From contig NC_091023.1 of the NCBI RefSeq assembly GCF_041296385.1, positions 22,906,924 to 22,970,923 on the forward strand: DNA of 64,000 nt, read 5' to 3'. The position numbers were made by a program, and so were the translations under genes. Below the pieces are notes generated by a model. It saw nothing but the letters and a program-made list of their open reading frames with translations. It searched no databases and was not told the origin of the DNA. The stretch's first letter is position 1. Every line of letters starts with the position of its first letter. The stretch is from Aphelocoma coerulescens. Taxonomy: Eukaryota > Chordata > Aves > Passeriformes > Corvidae. Shown here piece after piece: positions 1 through 9,576 of this stretch.

Positions 1-380
1 GCACTTTTTTATACAGTTTGGCCGCCCGAAGGTCTGTGTTCCGCGAGGCGAGGGCTCGGCCGTCCACACGCAAAGCCCGACTTGCTTAATTATTTGTCTT
101 ACGCTCACCCCATCTGTTTCTCCTTTATGATAGGGATCTCTGCTTTTAACTGCTGCAGTATTGGGGCTCTTTTTAAAATTATTATTATTTTTTTTTGTCT
201 AAGAAGAGGGACTCAACAACAAAACTTCGCCAGCTTTCGCGTCCTATTTTTAAAGCAACTGATGTCTTTATTTTCTCTGACACATCTGGGCAAGTTTCAT
301 TTGATATCCATGGCGATGGCAACTCACATTCCCGAGTGAAAAAAAAAAATGGGCAGGGGAAAAAAAGTCAGATGAAATGT
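1..380. other. Non-coding edge segment with a CpG-rich first 75 bases
   Basis: The first 75 bases hold several CpG dinucleotides (GGCCGCCCG, CCGCGAGGCGAGG, CGGCCGTCC), so a CpG island probably extends to the left beyond the window. The remainder is T-rich, with a run of T and ATT units near 175-200. Two short frames here (85 and 68 codons) have no recognisable domain and overlap each other. No start site, splice pattern or RNA gene can be supported. It may be promoter-flanking or 5' untranslated sequence of a gene beyond the left edge; that is inference. Confidence 0.4.
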
Positions 381-705
381 TGCATAAGTTGCGTGACGTA
401 AAAAGCAGATGCATATTTACTCTTTATTTGTGAAGGGGGAAAAAATAGAAAAGCGGGGAAAAGGGGAAGTGAAAGGTGTCTCTGGATCATCATCAGCTTT
501 TCTGTGAACCTGAACAACAGCAGCAACCTGCGTTTGATTAGGTGATCTTAAAGTGGATAATCCAGCGCCCTCAATTTGAAAACAAATATATTGTTAAATC
601 TCAAGGTTGCCATCCCTGCTTTGGAGCTAATTATGTGAAAAAAAATCTCCCATCCCCGACAAAATCCGTCAGGTTTCCTCGCCTCTCCCTTGCTTTACTC
701 GCTGC
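380..705. promoter_or_regulatory. Candidate conserved non-coding element near a CpG island
   Basis: This is AT-leaning, non-repetitive sequence with no low-complexity decay. It contains TGCGTGACGTAAAA near 391-402, which holds a CRE-like TGACGTA core. It also contains GATTAGGTGATC and GGAGCTAATTATGTG, the latter including a homeodomain-type TAATTA core near 629. The position next to CpG-rich DNA suits a proximal regulatory element. The call rests on motif density and texture only; cross-species conservation was not measured. Confidence 0.25.
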
Positions 706-722
706 GCAGCGATGCAGGGCTC

Positions 723-799
723 CTGCTGCTGCTCCTGCTCCGGCTCCGGCTCCGCGGGCGAGATCCGATCGACTGCAAACTTTGCGCGTCTTGGCTTTC

Positions 800-832
<33 letters not shown>

Positions 833-842
833 GCAGCAGCAC
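723..842. repeat. CTG-rich and CAG trinucleotide tracts facing each other
   Basis: A CTG/CTC/CGG-type tract at 723-757 is followed by a pure-looking (CAG)4-CAA-(CAG)8 run at 801-839. The two are complementary in sense (CTGCTGCTG against CAGCAGCAG), so the 120-bp segment could fold as an imperfect hairpin in single strands. All three forward frames are open across the CAG run and give Gln, Ala or Ser runs. This explains the apparent short proteins here and argues against coding evidence. A 47-codon frame from ATG 712 to TAG 853 reads as a Cys/Ser/Gly-rich peptide with no known match. The run is a likely polymorphic microsatellite. Confidence 0.75.
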
Positions 843-1439
843 TTTCCCCTCCTAGACAGATGTGTTGCATTAAATAATCCTTCGGTTACAATCGACTCAT
901 AAAGGAAATCATATTTAAAAAGCCGGGATTTATTTCTTTTTTGTGTTCCGAAAAACTGCTTCTTTCCCCCCCGAAGAGCGTCTCAGTTTCATGGCAAGTG
1001 GAAGGAGGGTTGGAGGCGACCCCTTTAATTTAATCGTTCGAGAAAAAAAGGTTTTAGCTTTTCAGTTCTTTCTGTCTGAGTTAGGAATACAAAATATTTT
1101 GTAGCCTTCACCCTTTTACGTGGAAAAAGGTACAGATCGGGTTAAACCGCACTTCTTGTATTATTTCACTTTTACTGCTTTAAGCGTGAAACAAAAAATC
1201 GTCCCGATTTCGAGACTGTCGCCAATACCCAGGCAAGCTTTTCCCTCTTAATTAAGGGAGAATACCTGAAGGGTATTTTCTTCACCTCAGTGTAAAATTG
1301 CTAAAAAAGAATTTTGAGCCTTTACCCCCCCTTAAAAAAATAGAAAAATAATTCCGAAGAAACAAAAAGAGCCACGCGGGGAATAGCCAGTGAATTTTTT
1401 GAATGCCCAGCTGTAAAAATAAGGGAAAACACACGCTGG
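843..1439. other. Non-coding interval, no gene seen
   Basis: This is T-rich to mixed sequence with short A and T runs, for example AAAAAAGG near 1045 and CCCCCCTTAAAAAAA near 1324. There is no recognisable exon, RNA gene or interspersed repeat. Two reverse-strand frames start inside it or cross it from the CpG island to the right. They owe their length to GC-rich sequence lacking stop codons and have no domain I recognise. Confidence 0.5.
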
Positions 1440-1740
1440 AGTCGGTCTGCCCGCCACGCTGTCGGGAGCGGGGCGGTGAGGATCGGGGTGCGGGGAGCGG
1501 TGCGGGGTGCGGGCTGCGGGCCCGGGGGGTGCGGGCCCGGCCGCCCTCAACCGCGCTGCACCTGCGCGGGCATCCCCGCTCCGCAAGACGCCAGGACAGG
1601 CCCCGGCCCCGGGGCAGCTGCTTTTCCACTCGGGTGGGTTTGTGCCCGCCTGGTGAAACCGTATCCCCGAATAACCCCCGCCCCAGCACGGGCCGCCGCA
1701 GCCCTGCAGCCGGCCCGGGGTAGCCCCAGCCACCCAGTAG
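1440..1740. promoter_or_regulatory. CpG island block A with strong G-quadruplex potential
   Basis: The block is very GC-rich with many CpGs (for example CCGCGCTGCACCTGCGCGGGC near 1549-1571). Its first third, 1464-1535, carries nine G runs of three or more on the plus strand, separated by short loops. That satisfies the usual G-quadruplex pattern more than twice over. Unmethylated CpG islands normally mark vertebrate promoters or bivalent chromatin, so this is likely a regulatory island. No TATA box or start site could be fixed. The 106- to 180-codon frames crossing it on both strands are products of high GC content. Confidence 0.6.
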
Positions 1741-2030
1741 CCTCATAAAGAGACAGAAGGTGATCAGATTAGGGGAACACACGTGAATAAGGAGGCACTT
1801 GTTACTTTTACACTTTATCACCACTTTTTTACAGGCAATTTAGTGCAGTCAAGGTAGATCCAGATCCCTCTAACCATCTGAGATAGTAAAATAGCACTTT
1901 CCTAAGTTTCAGCAGGTTTTCCTGCGCCTGTAATTTGCCTCAGTCTAGTACTTAAAAGGCTTGATTGAAAAACAGAGCCGGCAAGTTTATTTGCCTGTTT
2001 AAGACTGTCCGGGAATTTGTTTTCGAGCAG
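1741..2030. other. AT-rich spacer between two CpG-rich blocks
   Basis: This is ordinary non-coding sequence between the two GC-rich blocks. It contains GTGATCAGATTAGG near 1759 and CACGTG at 1781-1786, a perfect E-box core. No exon or interspersed repeat is recognised. Frames extending into it come from the neighbouring CpG block. Confidence 0.4.
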
Positions 2031-2450
2031 GGAGATGTTTGCCGTGGCCCGCCTGCCGGCCCTCTCGGCGAGTCTGTTTATTTGCCATCGCTTTACCATC
2101 GCCTTCTCCTCCGGGCCCCTGCACCGCCGCGGGCACCGGGTGCCGATGCCCCGGGCCCGGCGCGGGGGCGGCAGCGCGGGAGGCCGGCGGTCCCTCGGTC
2201 CCTCGGTCCCTTGTTCCTCTGTTCCTCTGTCCCTCGCACCCCGCCCCGCCCGGCCCGGCCCGGCCCGGCCCCGCCGCCGCTGCTGCCGCCGGCCGGCACC
2301 GCCCCGGCACCGGGCTCGGCCCGGTTCGGCACCGCCCGGCCCGACCCGGCCCGGCGGCATCCCCGGCCCGGCGCTGTCCCCGGGCAGCTCCTGCGCGGCG
2401 GGCGCGGGCACGGGGGGCTACGGGGACGGGCCAGACAACCCCATTATATG
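2031..2450. promoter_or_regulatory. CpG island block B, extremely GC-rich
   Basis: This is the most GC-rich part of the window, with dense CpG and repeated CCGGC/CCCGG units. On the minus strand 2239-2272 carries seven G runs of three or more spaced by one or two bases, an excellent G-quadruplex pattern. Long frames (154-169 codons, Pro/Arg/Gly/Ala-rich) run through on both strands with no domain, as expected where stop codons are rare. With block A it makes a split CpG island, probably the promoter or flank of a nearby gene. The orientation is unknown. Confidence 0.6.
2190..2236 (+). repeat. Six-copy 8-bp tandem repeat (GTCCCTCG type)
   Basis: Six adjacent 8-base units are visible: GTCCCTCG at 2190 and 2198, GTCCCTTG at 2206, TTCCTCTG at 2214 and 2222, then TCCCTCG at 2230. 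The units drift from left to right, suggesting an old slippage-generated minisatellite inside the CpG island. It has no coding value. Confidence 0.75.
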
Positions 2451-2566
2451 CCGGGCACATTTTCACCAGGAGCTTCATTAACCCTTTTCAGGGCGGAGAG
2501 CGCGCGTGTGGCTTTCGCTCCCTCTTTCTGCCCTTCCTTCACTCTCTCCGCTTCTTCTCTCTCTTA

Positions 2567-2933
2567 CTTTTTTTCTTTTCTTTTCTTTTCTTTTCTTTTC
2601 TTTTCTTTTCTTTTCTTTTCTTTTCTTTTCTTTTCTTTTCTTTTCTTTTCTTTTCTTTTCTTTTCTTTTCTTTTCTTTTCTTTTCTTTTCTTTTCTTTTC
2701 TTTTCTCTTCTCTTCTCTTCTCTTCTCTTCTCTTCTCTTCTCTTCTCTTCTCTTCTCTTCTCTTCTCTTCTCTTCTCTTCTCTTCTCTTCTCTTCTCTTC
2801 TCTTCTCTTCTCTTCTCTTCTCTTCTCTTCTCTTCTCTTCTCTTCTCTTCTCTTCTCTTCTCTTCTCTTCTCTTCTCTTCTCTTCTCTTCTCTTCTCTTC
2901 TCTTCTCTTTTTTCTCTTTTCCTCCTCCCTTTT
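2567..2933 (+). repeat. Two-phase pentanucleotide microsatellite, 367-nt pure pyrimidine tract
   Basis: From 2567 to 2933 the plus strand has no purine at all. It begins with about 27 perfect TTTTC units (2571-2705), switches at once to 40 perfect TCTTC units (2706-2905), and ends in irregular T/C sequence. Because the period is 5, every frame is open and encodes rotating Phe/Ser/Leu peptides. This creates the spurious 224-, 339- and 357-codon frames. Long mirror-symmetric polypurine/polypyrimidine DNA can form triplex (H-DNA). Copy number is likely polymorphic and may be wrong in the assembly. Confidence 0.95.
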
Positions 2934-3180
2934 ATCCCTCTTCCCCTTTCCTCCCTCTCCCCACTTTCTCTCCTTCTCTCCTACTCAGGGCCAACAGCCA
3001 CCCCCGAATCCGGGACCAGCTATGTGGTGCCGTGGTAGGCGATGCAGCCCGGGGCTGAGCCCAGGGCTGAGCTCTGCGGTGCCTCCTGGCTGCTCCCCGG
3101 CCACACCGGGCCGGCCGCGGTGCCGGGCAGAGAAAGGACACAAAGGAAAAGGACGGTCGGAAAGGCGAGCTCGTTATTAA
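2934..3180. other. Pyrimidine-rich tail and small CpG-rich block
   Basis: The first 55 bases continue as C/T-rich sequence with few purines. They are followed by GC-rich, moderately CpG-rich DNA at 3000-3140 containing CCACACCGGGCCGGCCGCGGTGCC. This is probably the outer shore of the CpG island to its left. No exon is supported; open frames here are tails of frames from the microsatellite. Confidence 0.4.
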
Positions 3181-3620
3181 TACAGCCCTGCTTGTAAATG
3201 AAAAATGTAACCCTTGTTAATTAACGCTGTTTACATGGGGTACAAGAAACTTAAGAAATGTTTCTACAAAAGGGAAGGAACTGTTTACAAAACTCTTTCA
3301 AAAGTGTGACATATTGCTGCAGTTCCAGCACTAAAAAGCCAAACACACTTACACGCCTTTGAAGTTGGCTGGCTGAGGCAACATTATTTGACTCGGATTC
3401 AGATATTGCTTGTGGGTATAACTAATGGCTTTTACCTAGTTAGTGGGCTGGGAGGGGCGAGGGCCTGGGCGCCGTGGCCATTGGGTCCCTCTGGAGAGCT
3501 GGAGCTGGCTCCCCGCCAGCTCTGTACAATGTCAACATTGAATATTTGAATTCCCAGACTCTATTTAACAACTTTCTAAATAAATAAACTCATTGTGTGT
3601 CTGTGTTTAAAATTATTTCA
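3180..3620. promoter_or_regulatory. Candidate conserved non-coding element with paired motifs
   Basis: This is well-preserved-looking sequence carrying GTTAATTAACGCTG near 3217, CTGTTTACA twice (near 3228 and 3281, forkhead-like TGTTTAC) and a GC box near 3451-3463. It also has an inverted CCAAT (ATTGG) at 3479-3483. A perfect 8-bp hairpin stem, GAGCTGGC/GCCAGCTC, lies at 3502-3509 and 3515-3522. It is followed by CAATGT-CA-ACATTG at 3527-3540, a short palindrome with two opposed SOX-like cores. Proximity to the CpG island favours an enhancer or promoter role. Conservation is untested. Confidence 0.3.
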
Positions 3621-6600
3621 CCTCTTTCATGAAAGCTACAGCATCTCATTACACCGGCCTCTCGGGCTGCTTTTCCCCCTTTTCTTTCCAAACAAACACA
3701 AACAGAGCTGAGTACTTTTGGGTTTTTTTTTGTTTTTCACTGTCTCCTATCTCTCCCTCTCTCCCCTTCTCACTTTCTGTCTGTCTTCTCACAAAGCACG
3801 ATTGGCAGCTGCTCGGACATCCCACGACGTCCTTAGTGGGACAGCTCTGTGCACCCTGTTATCTAATCATAATTAAAACCAAAGCCAGGTTCACCAAGTC
3901 AGTTAAATATTAATCATTTCTAAAAGGAGGCCCAAGTGAGTGCCATTGCTGCAGCAGTGCCCTGTACATACTCAATCATTTTGGCTGCTGTACCCTAGGC
4001 GGGCTCCAGGGACAGCTTTCATTGTTGTTTGCCATAAATGGCTATTAGTGTTCATATTCACCTATTCACCTACTTATTTAAGTGTGGATGTGGCTGTGCT
4101 TGTGGAGATGTGTGCATACATGTGTGTTCAGAACATATTTCTGGTTATGCTGTGGAGATATATTTATCTATGTGTATAATACCTGTGTCTGTGTGTGCAG
4201 GTCAATCCATTTGATACTTGTAATTTTGATTAATATATGTACAGTGTATAGTTTAGAGAGAATTGTGGTATGCACAGGTTCCTGGGGTGCTTGTAGTCCT
4301 GACACCAATATCTGTACACCCACAAAGGCTCTGAAACATTCTGGATTAATGTAGGGAACACCGTGTTGATGTGCAGCAGCCTGGGTGTTGTTCCCTGGGA
4401 TGCTTCCCAAGTGCACTAATTGTGTCCTTCCGTGGCGGGAGTATCCGCTGTAAAATCTTTATTGTCTTCCCATGGAAGTAAAGGTGGCTGGACAGAGAAG
4501 GTATTTCTGCCTGTCCTGGGGAGCACAGCTCCCTGATAAAGCTCTCTTCTTTCTTCTCTGAAGAAGAAAGTGGGATGAATTTTCTGCCAGGACAGGTATG
4601 TGGTGGAAGAAAGAAAGCGTTGGTGGTTGCTCCAGACCAAGGTAGATGAGGAAAGGGCAGTGGGGAAGCAGATGGAGTTTTATAAATCTCAGCTAATGAA
4701 ACCTTGTCCACAGAATTGCCTTGCTTTGCAGTAAACCACTTTTTAAACATATGTACTTTGGAAGGGCTTGTTCAGACACTTAGGTTTCCAACTAAGAATT
4801 CATAATATTTGTTTATTTAAAATTTAACTAGGTTTGCTGTCATTTTTGGAGCAAGTCGGTGTTCTTTTGCTGTAATTTAATACAATCAGTTTTACATCAT
4901 TTCAGTTTAGTTATGCTTATGAAGAGCAGAAAGAGGTTTAATCCCACATGGTTTTCAAACTAGCAGATGCAAGTGTCATGTTATTCAGTAGACAGAGGTA
5001 GAACTGGACAAATGCAGATTAGAAATGCAGTTCATATTTTAAGTAGTGAAAGTATTTAACCAGTAAAACTATTTACTGAGAGCTGGGTGGGTTTTACCAC
5101 CAGTGGAATTCCTTTGTCTTAATTAAGGTTGGCTGTTTTTCTAAAAAGATATGAGCTAATCCAAACAGGAATTAATTTAGGGAATTCCTGTAGCCTGTGT
5201 TATACAGGGGGAGCAGACCAGACCACTCTTCCTGGTTTTATAATCTATGCACCCAGTTAAAGCAGTGCAGTTTCATATGGAGGCATAAGCTCAAGGCTGG
5301 GATCACAGAATGCACTTAAAAATGAAATGGTCATTAAAAAACCCAGGTTCAGCTCCGACCACGCAGAACCAACGTCTGGCTCGAAGTGTTTTCCGTCCTT
5401 AGCACTGCTTACCTGGATCACAGGCACCCTAAAGAGTGCCCTGTCCCTGGGTCTGGGGGCAAAGGCTTGGGTTTTTCAAAGTTGGGAAGGAGGAGTAGGG
5501 TGTAGGAGCTGAGGTTTGGATACAGAGAACAGGGTCTGAGGTCAGTGGTTTGATCACTGCTCTGTGATGGATTTCCAGTGGGTTCCTGCTGTGTTTCTGT
5601 GCAACAGGTTACTGCTGCAGTTCTTAACAGCCAGACAAGACCAGTATAGATCATGACATAGACTGGTAAGCATCAGGAAGCACCTCCAGGACCCCTTTGC
5701 TGCAGGAGCTGCTGGAGGGAGGTGTTTACTGGCAGAGAAAGAGCCAGGCAGGGAACGGGATGGAGAAGCTAAGGAGAAGTGGATGTTGCAGTCCCCAGGA
5801 CTCTGCCCCTTTGCATTGCCATTTTAAATAAAAAAATCAAAATTCTCAGAGTATAAAGGAGTCCTGCCTGATCACTCATTGACTTTATGTTCCCTCCCTT
5901 TTGTTTGCATTTCAAGGCTATGCCGAGGCATTGCCTTCTCCAGTGCTGCTGGAAGAAAGGGCAGCTACGGATACGTGTGGGAGGAGGGAAGCTAGCCTGC
6001 AATGAATATTGTATTTGGTGCTAAATATGTAACAAAGAGAAAGAAATGTAAGTTAATCCAGCCATAAGAGTCGGGAAGTGAAATACAATTCGTTTTATTT
6101 CAGGGTTTAATGCTGTGTCTGTTTCAGTGAAGCATTATCTTTTAAACTGGGATATACGCAACGACATAACCCCCACTACCTTGAGGGAATGTCAGAGTTT
6201 GATCTCAGAATAAAGGAAATTCAGAGTTAAGGCTGAAATGTACCACATGGCCTCCAAGTCCCAGGAACAACAGGAGGCAAGGAAGTAGCTAAAGCTATGG
6301 GCTGCACTTTAAAATGAGTCCAGCAACTACCAAGCCGCAAGCGCTCGTTGCAGATCCACAGCATGGATTGAGCTGGGATTTGTATTGACTAGACAGAGAT
6401 CTGTGACGATCTCAAGTCTTTTTGGAAATCTTGACTGATCTGTGATGAGCATGAGAGTTTTATGGTGGAAGGATTACGGTTCTGGGCTTAATTTATGCAA
6501 CAGAAGCACTCTTGTCTCCTTTGACACCAATAGCTTTTGTTTAGAAAATCTTATACTGGAGCAAAATTTTGGTTCAGAAAAGAAATATACCCAAGTTACA

Positions 6601-7880
6601 GCTTTATTTCTTTTCTGAAGAATTGCTTATATGTCTGAATGGGTGCACTACATTTTAGCCCTGTTTAAACTCCAAACTAAATTTAAATTGCCTGTAAAAT
6701 AATCCTCAGAATGGAAACTGCCACACAATCGTAGCCCTTGCTCCCTGACCCAAACCCATATTCCATTGCAAAGCAGTGTGCTGCTCTGTTCCGTGATTAC
6801 AGTAAGTTAGAAACCAGAAGAGCAAGACTTCTATGAATAGGTTATTTTTGGCAATTGCATCACCAATTATGTATAAAATTTCAAAAAATATGAGTTCTGC
6901 CAGTTTGATCTCTGAGAGGGATACAGAAAATGAAAGCTTTGAGACTGCTGTAACATCATACTATTTTGTCTATTAGATATCATTAGATTACCAGAATACT
7001 GAGACCTTCATATCAACCAGCCTAACAAAAATTTCCCAGGTGGTTTAAATTAAAAAATTAGCCATAAATATATTTTGTATAATGTAATTTATTATGGATG
7101 TTTATTGTGTGCAGTGGGAAAATGTTTGGTTTCGGATGATCTTACCATATAATATGTGCCCTACTGCAACTGTTTATACTGAGATAGCCTGGAAAAGCCC
7201 CAGTCTAATTCCGAGACCAGCCAGGCTACATGCTCTGAAAGCCACAGGAAGGCAGAGCCCTTCCCCTGGAAAGTCAAAGGGGCAACAGCATCATGTGTGG
7301 GACACGTGCAACGTAAAACTGGGCAGTGAGGAAAGAGCTGAGTGGCAGAGAAAGCTGGAGGATGGCTCTGGGCAGTGCTGTTTATTAGGGAAAATGGGAC
7401 AGAAATGATACCAGCTTGCAGCAGGTCCTGTTATACTGGGATGGGAGGCCCACCTGTGTCTGAGGGATACTTTTTTCCCACATCCCATGTTTTATCAGGC
7501 CTCCTTTTGTTTCATCTGCGTGTGGTGAGCAGGGTTCTGTACTGATGCCCACCCATGACTCCAGATTTGCCCTTCTGCAGCAGAGAGAGGGGACTAACCC
7601 AGTCTTAGGGACCCAGGGGTCCCTGTGAAGGACACACCCACCCTCTGCTGGGATGCTGCAGCACGGAGCTGATGGCTTCAGGAAAAAGATCTCCCGCCTC
7701 CTCTCCTGTTCTTTTGCATAAAGTCCACATGCTCGAAGGGGTGAAATCATTCCTCAGCTTAAAAAAAACAAACCCTCAAAAACTTCCCCCCCTGCCCCAA
7801 GCTCCTTCACACATGTATTAACACCAAACTGGCAAAGCCAATGGAAAAGGATTTTGCGTTTTGGCAGCAGAGCTGGCTCA
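3621..7880. other. Gene-free interval with simple-sequence patches
   Basis: No exon, RNA gene or interspersed repeat is recognised. The stretch includes a C/T-rich patch at 3745-3790, TG-rich sequence with an irregular GTGTGTGC/ATGTGTG pattern at 4082-4200, and AT-rich DNA at 4790-5170 and 6540-7090. The block at 6840-6960 has CAATTGCATCACCAATTATG and could be regulatory, but support is thin. Frames of 60-134 codons occur on both strands and overlap each other without any domain. Confidence 0.45.
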
Positions 7881-7887
7881 GAGCTCA

Positions 7888-7960
7888 CTGTGGGCCTTAT
7901 CCCAAACCCACTGGAGCTGAAGGAGCTTGTACCGACTTCAACGGGCCTTGGACTGGGTCT
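7888..7960. mobile_element. Decayed palindromic MITE-like fragment
   Basis: The segment begins TGGGCCTTATCCCAAACCCA and ends CGGGCCTTGGACTGGGTCT. The two ends are imperfect reverse complements around a centre containing GAAGGAG and GACTTCAACGG. This matches, with many substitutions, the palindromic amniote element I recall with the form GGGCCTGATCC...TTGACTTCAATGGG...GGATCAGGCCC. Such non-autonomous elements have no genes. The family assignment is from memory of the motif and needs a repeat-library search. Confidence 0.45.
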
Positions 7961-8059
7961 GTCTGGGAGGAATCTGCTTCCCTTCATCCTTGGGGGCGGG
8001 GGGTTATCAGCAGCTTTTGCTCTGCGGTGAGCCCCAACATGTGATGCTGTAACAGATAC

Positions 8060-8110
8060 CTGGATTTACATCAGTCTAAGTGAATTAGGTTGGCCCTATA
8101 ATCTGGCCTC
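8060..8110. mobile_element. Fragment of an ancient palindromic repeat
   Basis: TGGATTTACATCAGTCTAAG followed by TGAATTAGGTTGGCCC closely follows the motif GATTTACACCAGTGTAAGTGAAATCAGAATTTGGCCC. That motif forms one arm of an old amniote palindromic repeat. Only one arm is seen. It lies only about 100 bp from the neighbouring palindromic fragment, so the two may have been parts of one larger or nested insertion. Confidence 0.45.
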
Positions 8111-9177
8111 ATTTAAGAGTCATTTCAGCCATTAGGATGAAATATGAACGCTGCTGATGGGGGGACTGTGGTGACTCTGAATCCCCGTTTCCCACTGTGC
8201 CCCATCTCTCCCATGGGCTGAGGACCTCTGAGGGCTGTGGTGGGCACTTGGGGCATGTGGGAGGGGGCTAGCACCCCTGGTTCTCCATTCCAAGGACTGT
8301 GGTTCTCCAGACAGCCTGAATTTGTACTTTCTGAACAAATAGCTCTGCTGCTGAAAGTACCTGGTTCCTCCAGTAAGTGCCCCATTTATTGCCTCCCGAT
8401 TTCATCTCAGACAAACAGAAGGTATGTGAGAGACAAGCACTGACTGCTGGAAAAAAATCACCCCAAACATGTCTAGAGCACAGCTTGAGTCACTGGTGGT
8501 GCCTATATTTTTGATTTAAAAACCATTTAACATTTCCAACATTTGACAGAAATGATTAACCTTCCCCTCTTGAAAACTCTTTGTGATTTGAACTTACCAT
8601 GGCACGTTTTATTTACTTGCACCTTGGTGAGGAATTAAGCAATGCTTTTGGTGAGTTTTAATCTCTCCCATTCTCTTTGTGGCTCTGTATAAAGGAAAAA
8701 AAAGGAAATATGTTGTTTGAAATAATTTTGAAGTGATGTCTATTTTACTTTTTTTAGTCTCTTGATGTATTTTTGGCTACAGGGACTGGCATGGAGCATT
8801 GGTCTAAGAATATACAACACTGAAAAGCAAAGAGATATCAGCTGTATCTGAGCTAACTGCACTGCTTTATACTTTTGCTGTTTCACTGTTACTGTGCCAT
8901 GATAATGATGATTTACAGCAAAAAATGAAGACTTCTTAATTGTAAAATATAAACAGCATGAGATATTTGTCCTGATTCTTTCAGTTCATATAGAAAGCAG
9001 GATTTCAGTAGTCACTGGCTGCCTGTGAAAATGCTATTAAGCAGCTGTGCTCTGCCTGAATAATTACTGTCCAGGAGTTTGTGCTTCCCAATAAAGCCAA
9101 GGTAACTGAGAAATGAAGAAATTATGCGCTAGTCACCCAGATGATGCAGATCAGAGAGATCTGAGTGAATAAACCTG
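8111..9177. other. Gene-free interval
   Basis: No gene or repeat is recognised. The part from 8490 to 9000 is AT-rich, with repeated short T and A runs and no simple-repeat array. Short frames near 8125-8443 overlap on both strands and carry no domain. Confidence 0.45.
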
Positions 9178-9230
9178 TGCAGTGTCTTAATTGCAGTGTC
9201 TTAATATCAGTACAGTATCTTTAATATCAG
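9178..9230 (+). repeat. 14-bp tandem duplication with a degenerate third copy
   Basis: TGCAGTGTCTTAAT occurs twice back to back (9178-9191 and 9192-9205) with no mismatch. A diverged copy, TACAGTATCTTTAAT, follows at 9211-9225 and is flanked by two ATATCAGT words. The perfect pair suggests recent slippage or duplication on top of an older one. Confidence 0.8.
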
Positions 9231-9244
9231 TGACCAGCCTCACA

Positions 9245-9400
9245 ATGAGTGAAAAGGTGAAATTATCTGTATTGTACCAATGCCCTGAGTGAAAACTGAG
9301 CTGAGACTGAGCCATAAGGGGTGGTACAGAGTCAGAACCAGGATGGGATGCACCAAACCTTCCCAGCTGGGGCTTCTACCAAGCACCAAGCTGAAGGATC
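9245..9400 (-). mobile_element. MIR/CORE-SINE-like remnant, reverse orientation
   Basis: The order of words follows a reverse-complemented MIR-type SINE: AATTATCTGTATTGTACC (like TTATCCCCATTTTACAG), then GAAAACTGAGCTGAGACTGAG (like GAAACTGAGGCACAGAG). Next comes ACAGAGTCAGAACCAGGATG (like GTCAGTGGCAGAGCCAGGAT), then CTTCTACCAAGCACCAAG (like TGCTCTAACCACTAG). Divergence is high. The element is tRNA-derived, non-coding and inactive. The exact family cannot be fixed by eye. Confidence 0.45.
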
Positions 9401-9437
9401 AGTCATGGACCAAACACAGAAGATTTATTTCCAACCT

Positions 9438-9576
9438 GCCATTATTATTTATTATGACTTGAATTAAAACAGCGACCACAGAATGCAGCCAGGACTGGAT
9501 GCCTGTTGTGCTGAGCTCTGTGCAAACACGGGCAGCCCGCACAGAGCTTGGGCCCTGAGAAATGCAGATTAAACTT
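9438..9576 (+). mobile_element. Ancient amniote interspersed repeat fragment
   Basis: The stretch ATTATTATTTATTATGACTTG, then ACAGCGACCACAG, then TGTTGTGCTGAGCTCTGTGC, AAACACGGGCAG, and GAAATGCAGATTAAACT follows in order a repeat I know from sauropsid genomes. Its core reads CATTGTGCTAGGCGCTGTACAAACACAG...GAGCTTACAATCTAA. The collinear match over about 130 bases makes chance unlikely. Whether this is a LINE 3' end or a SINE was not resolved. Confidence 0.5.

Noticed and set aside
1282..2481. Pro/Arg/Gly-rich frames of 133-180 codons on both strands
   Set aside because: Stop codons are rare in such GC-rich DNA. Frames overlap on both strands and no domain is recognisable.
1965..3180. Open frames of 224-357 codons on the plus strand
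   Set aside because: They run through the CpG island and the TTTTC/TCTTC array. A period-5 repeat without stop words is open in every frame, so the Phe/Ser/Leu peptides are artefacts.
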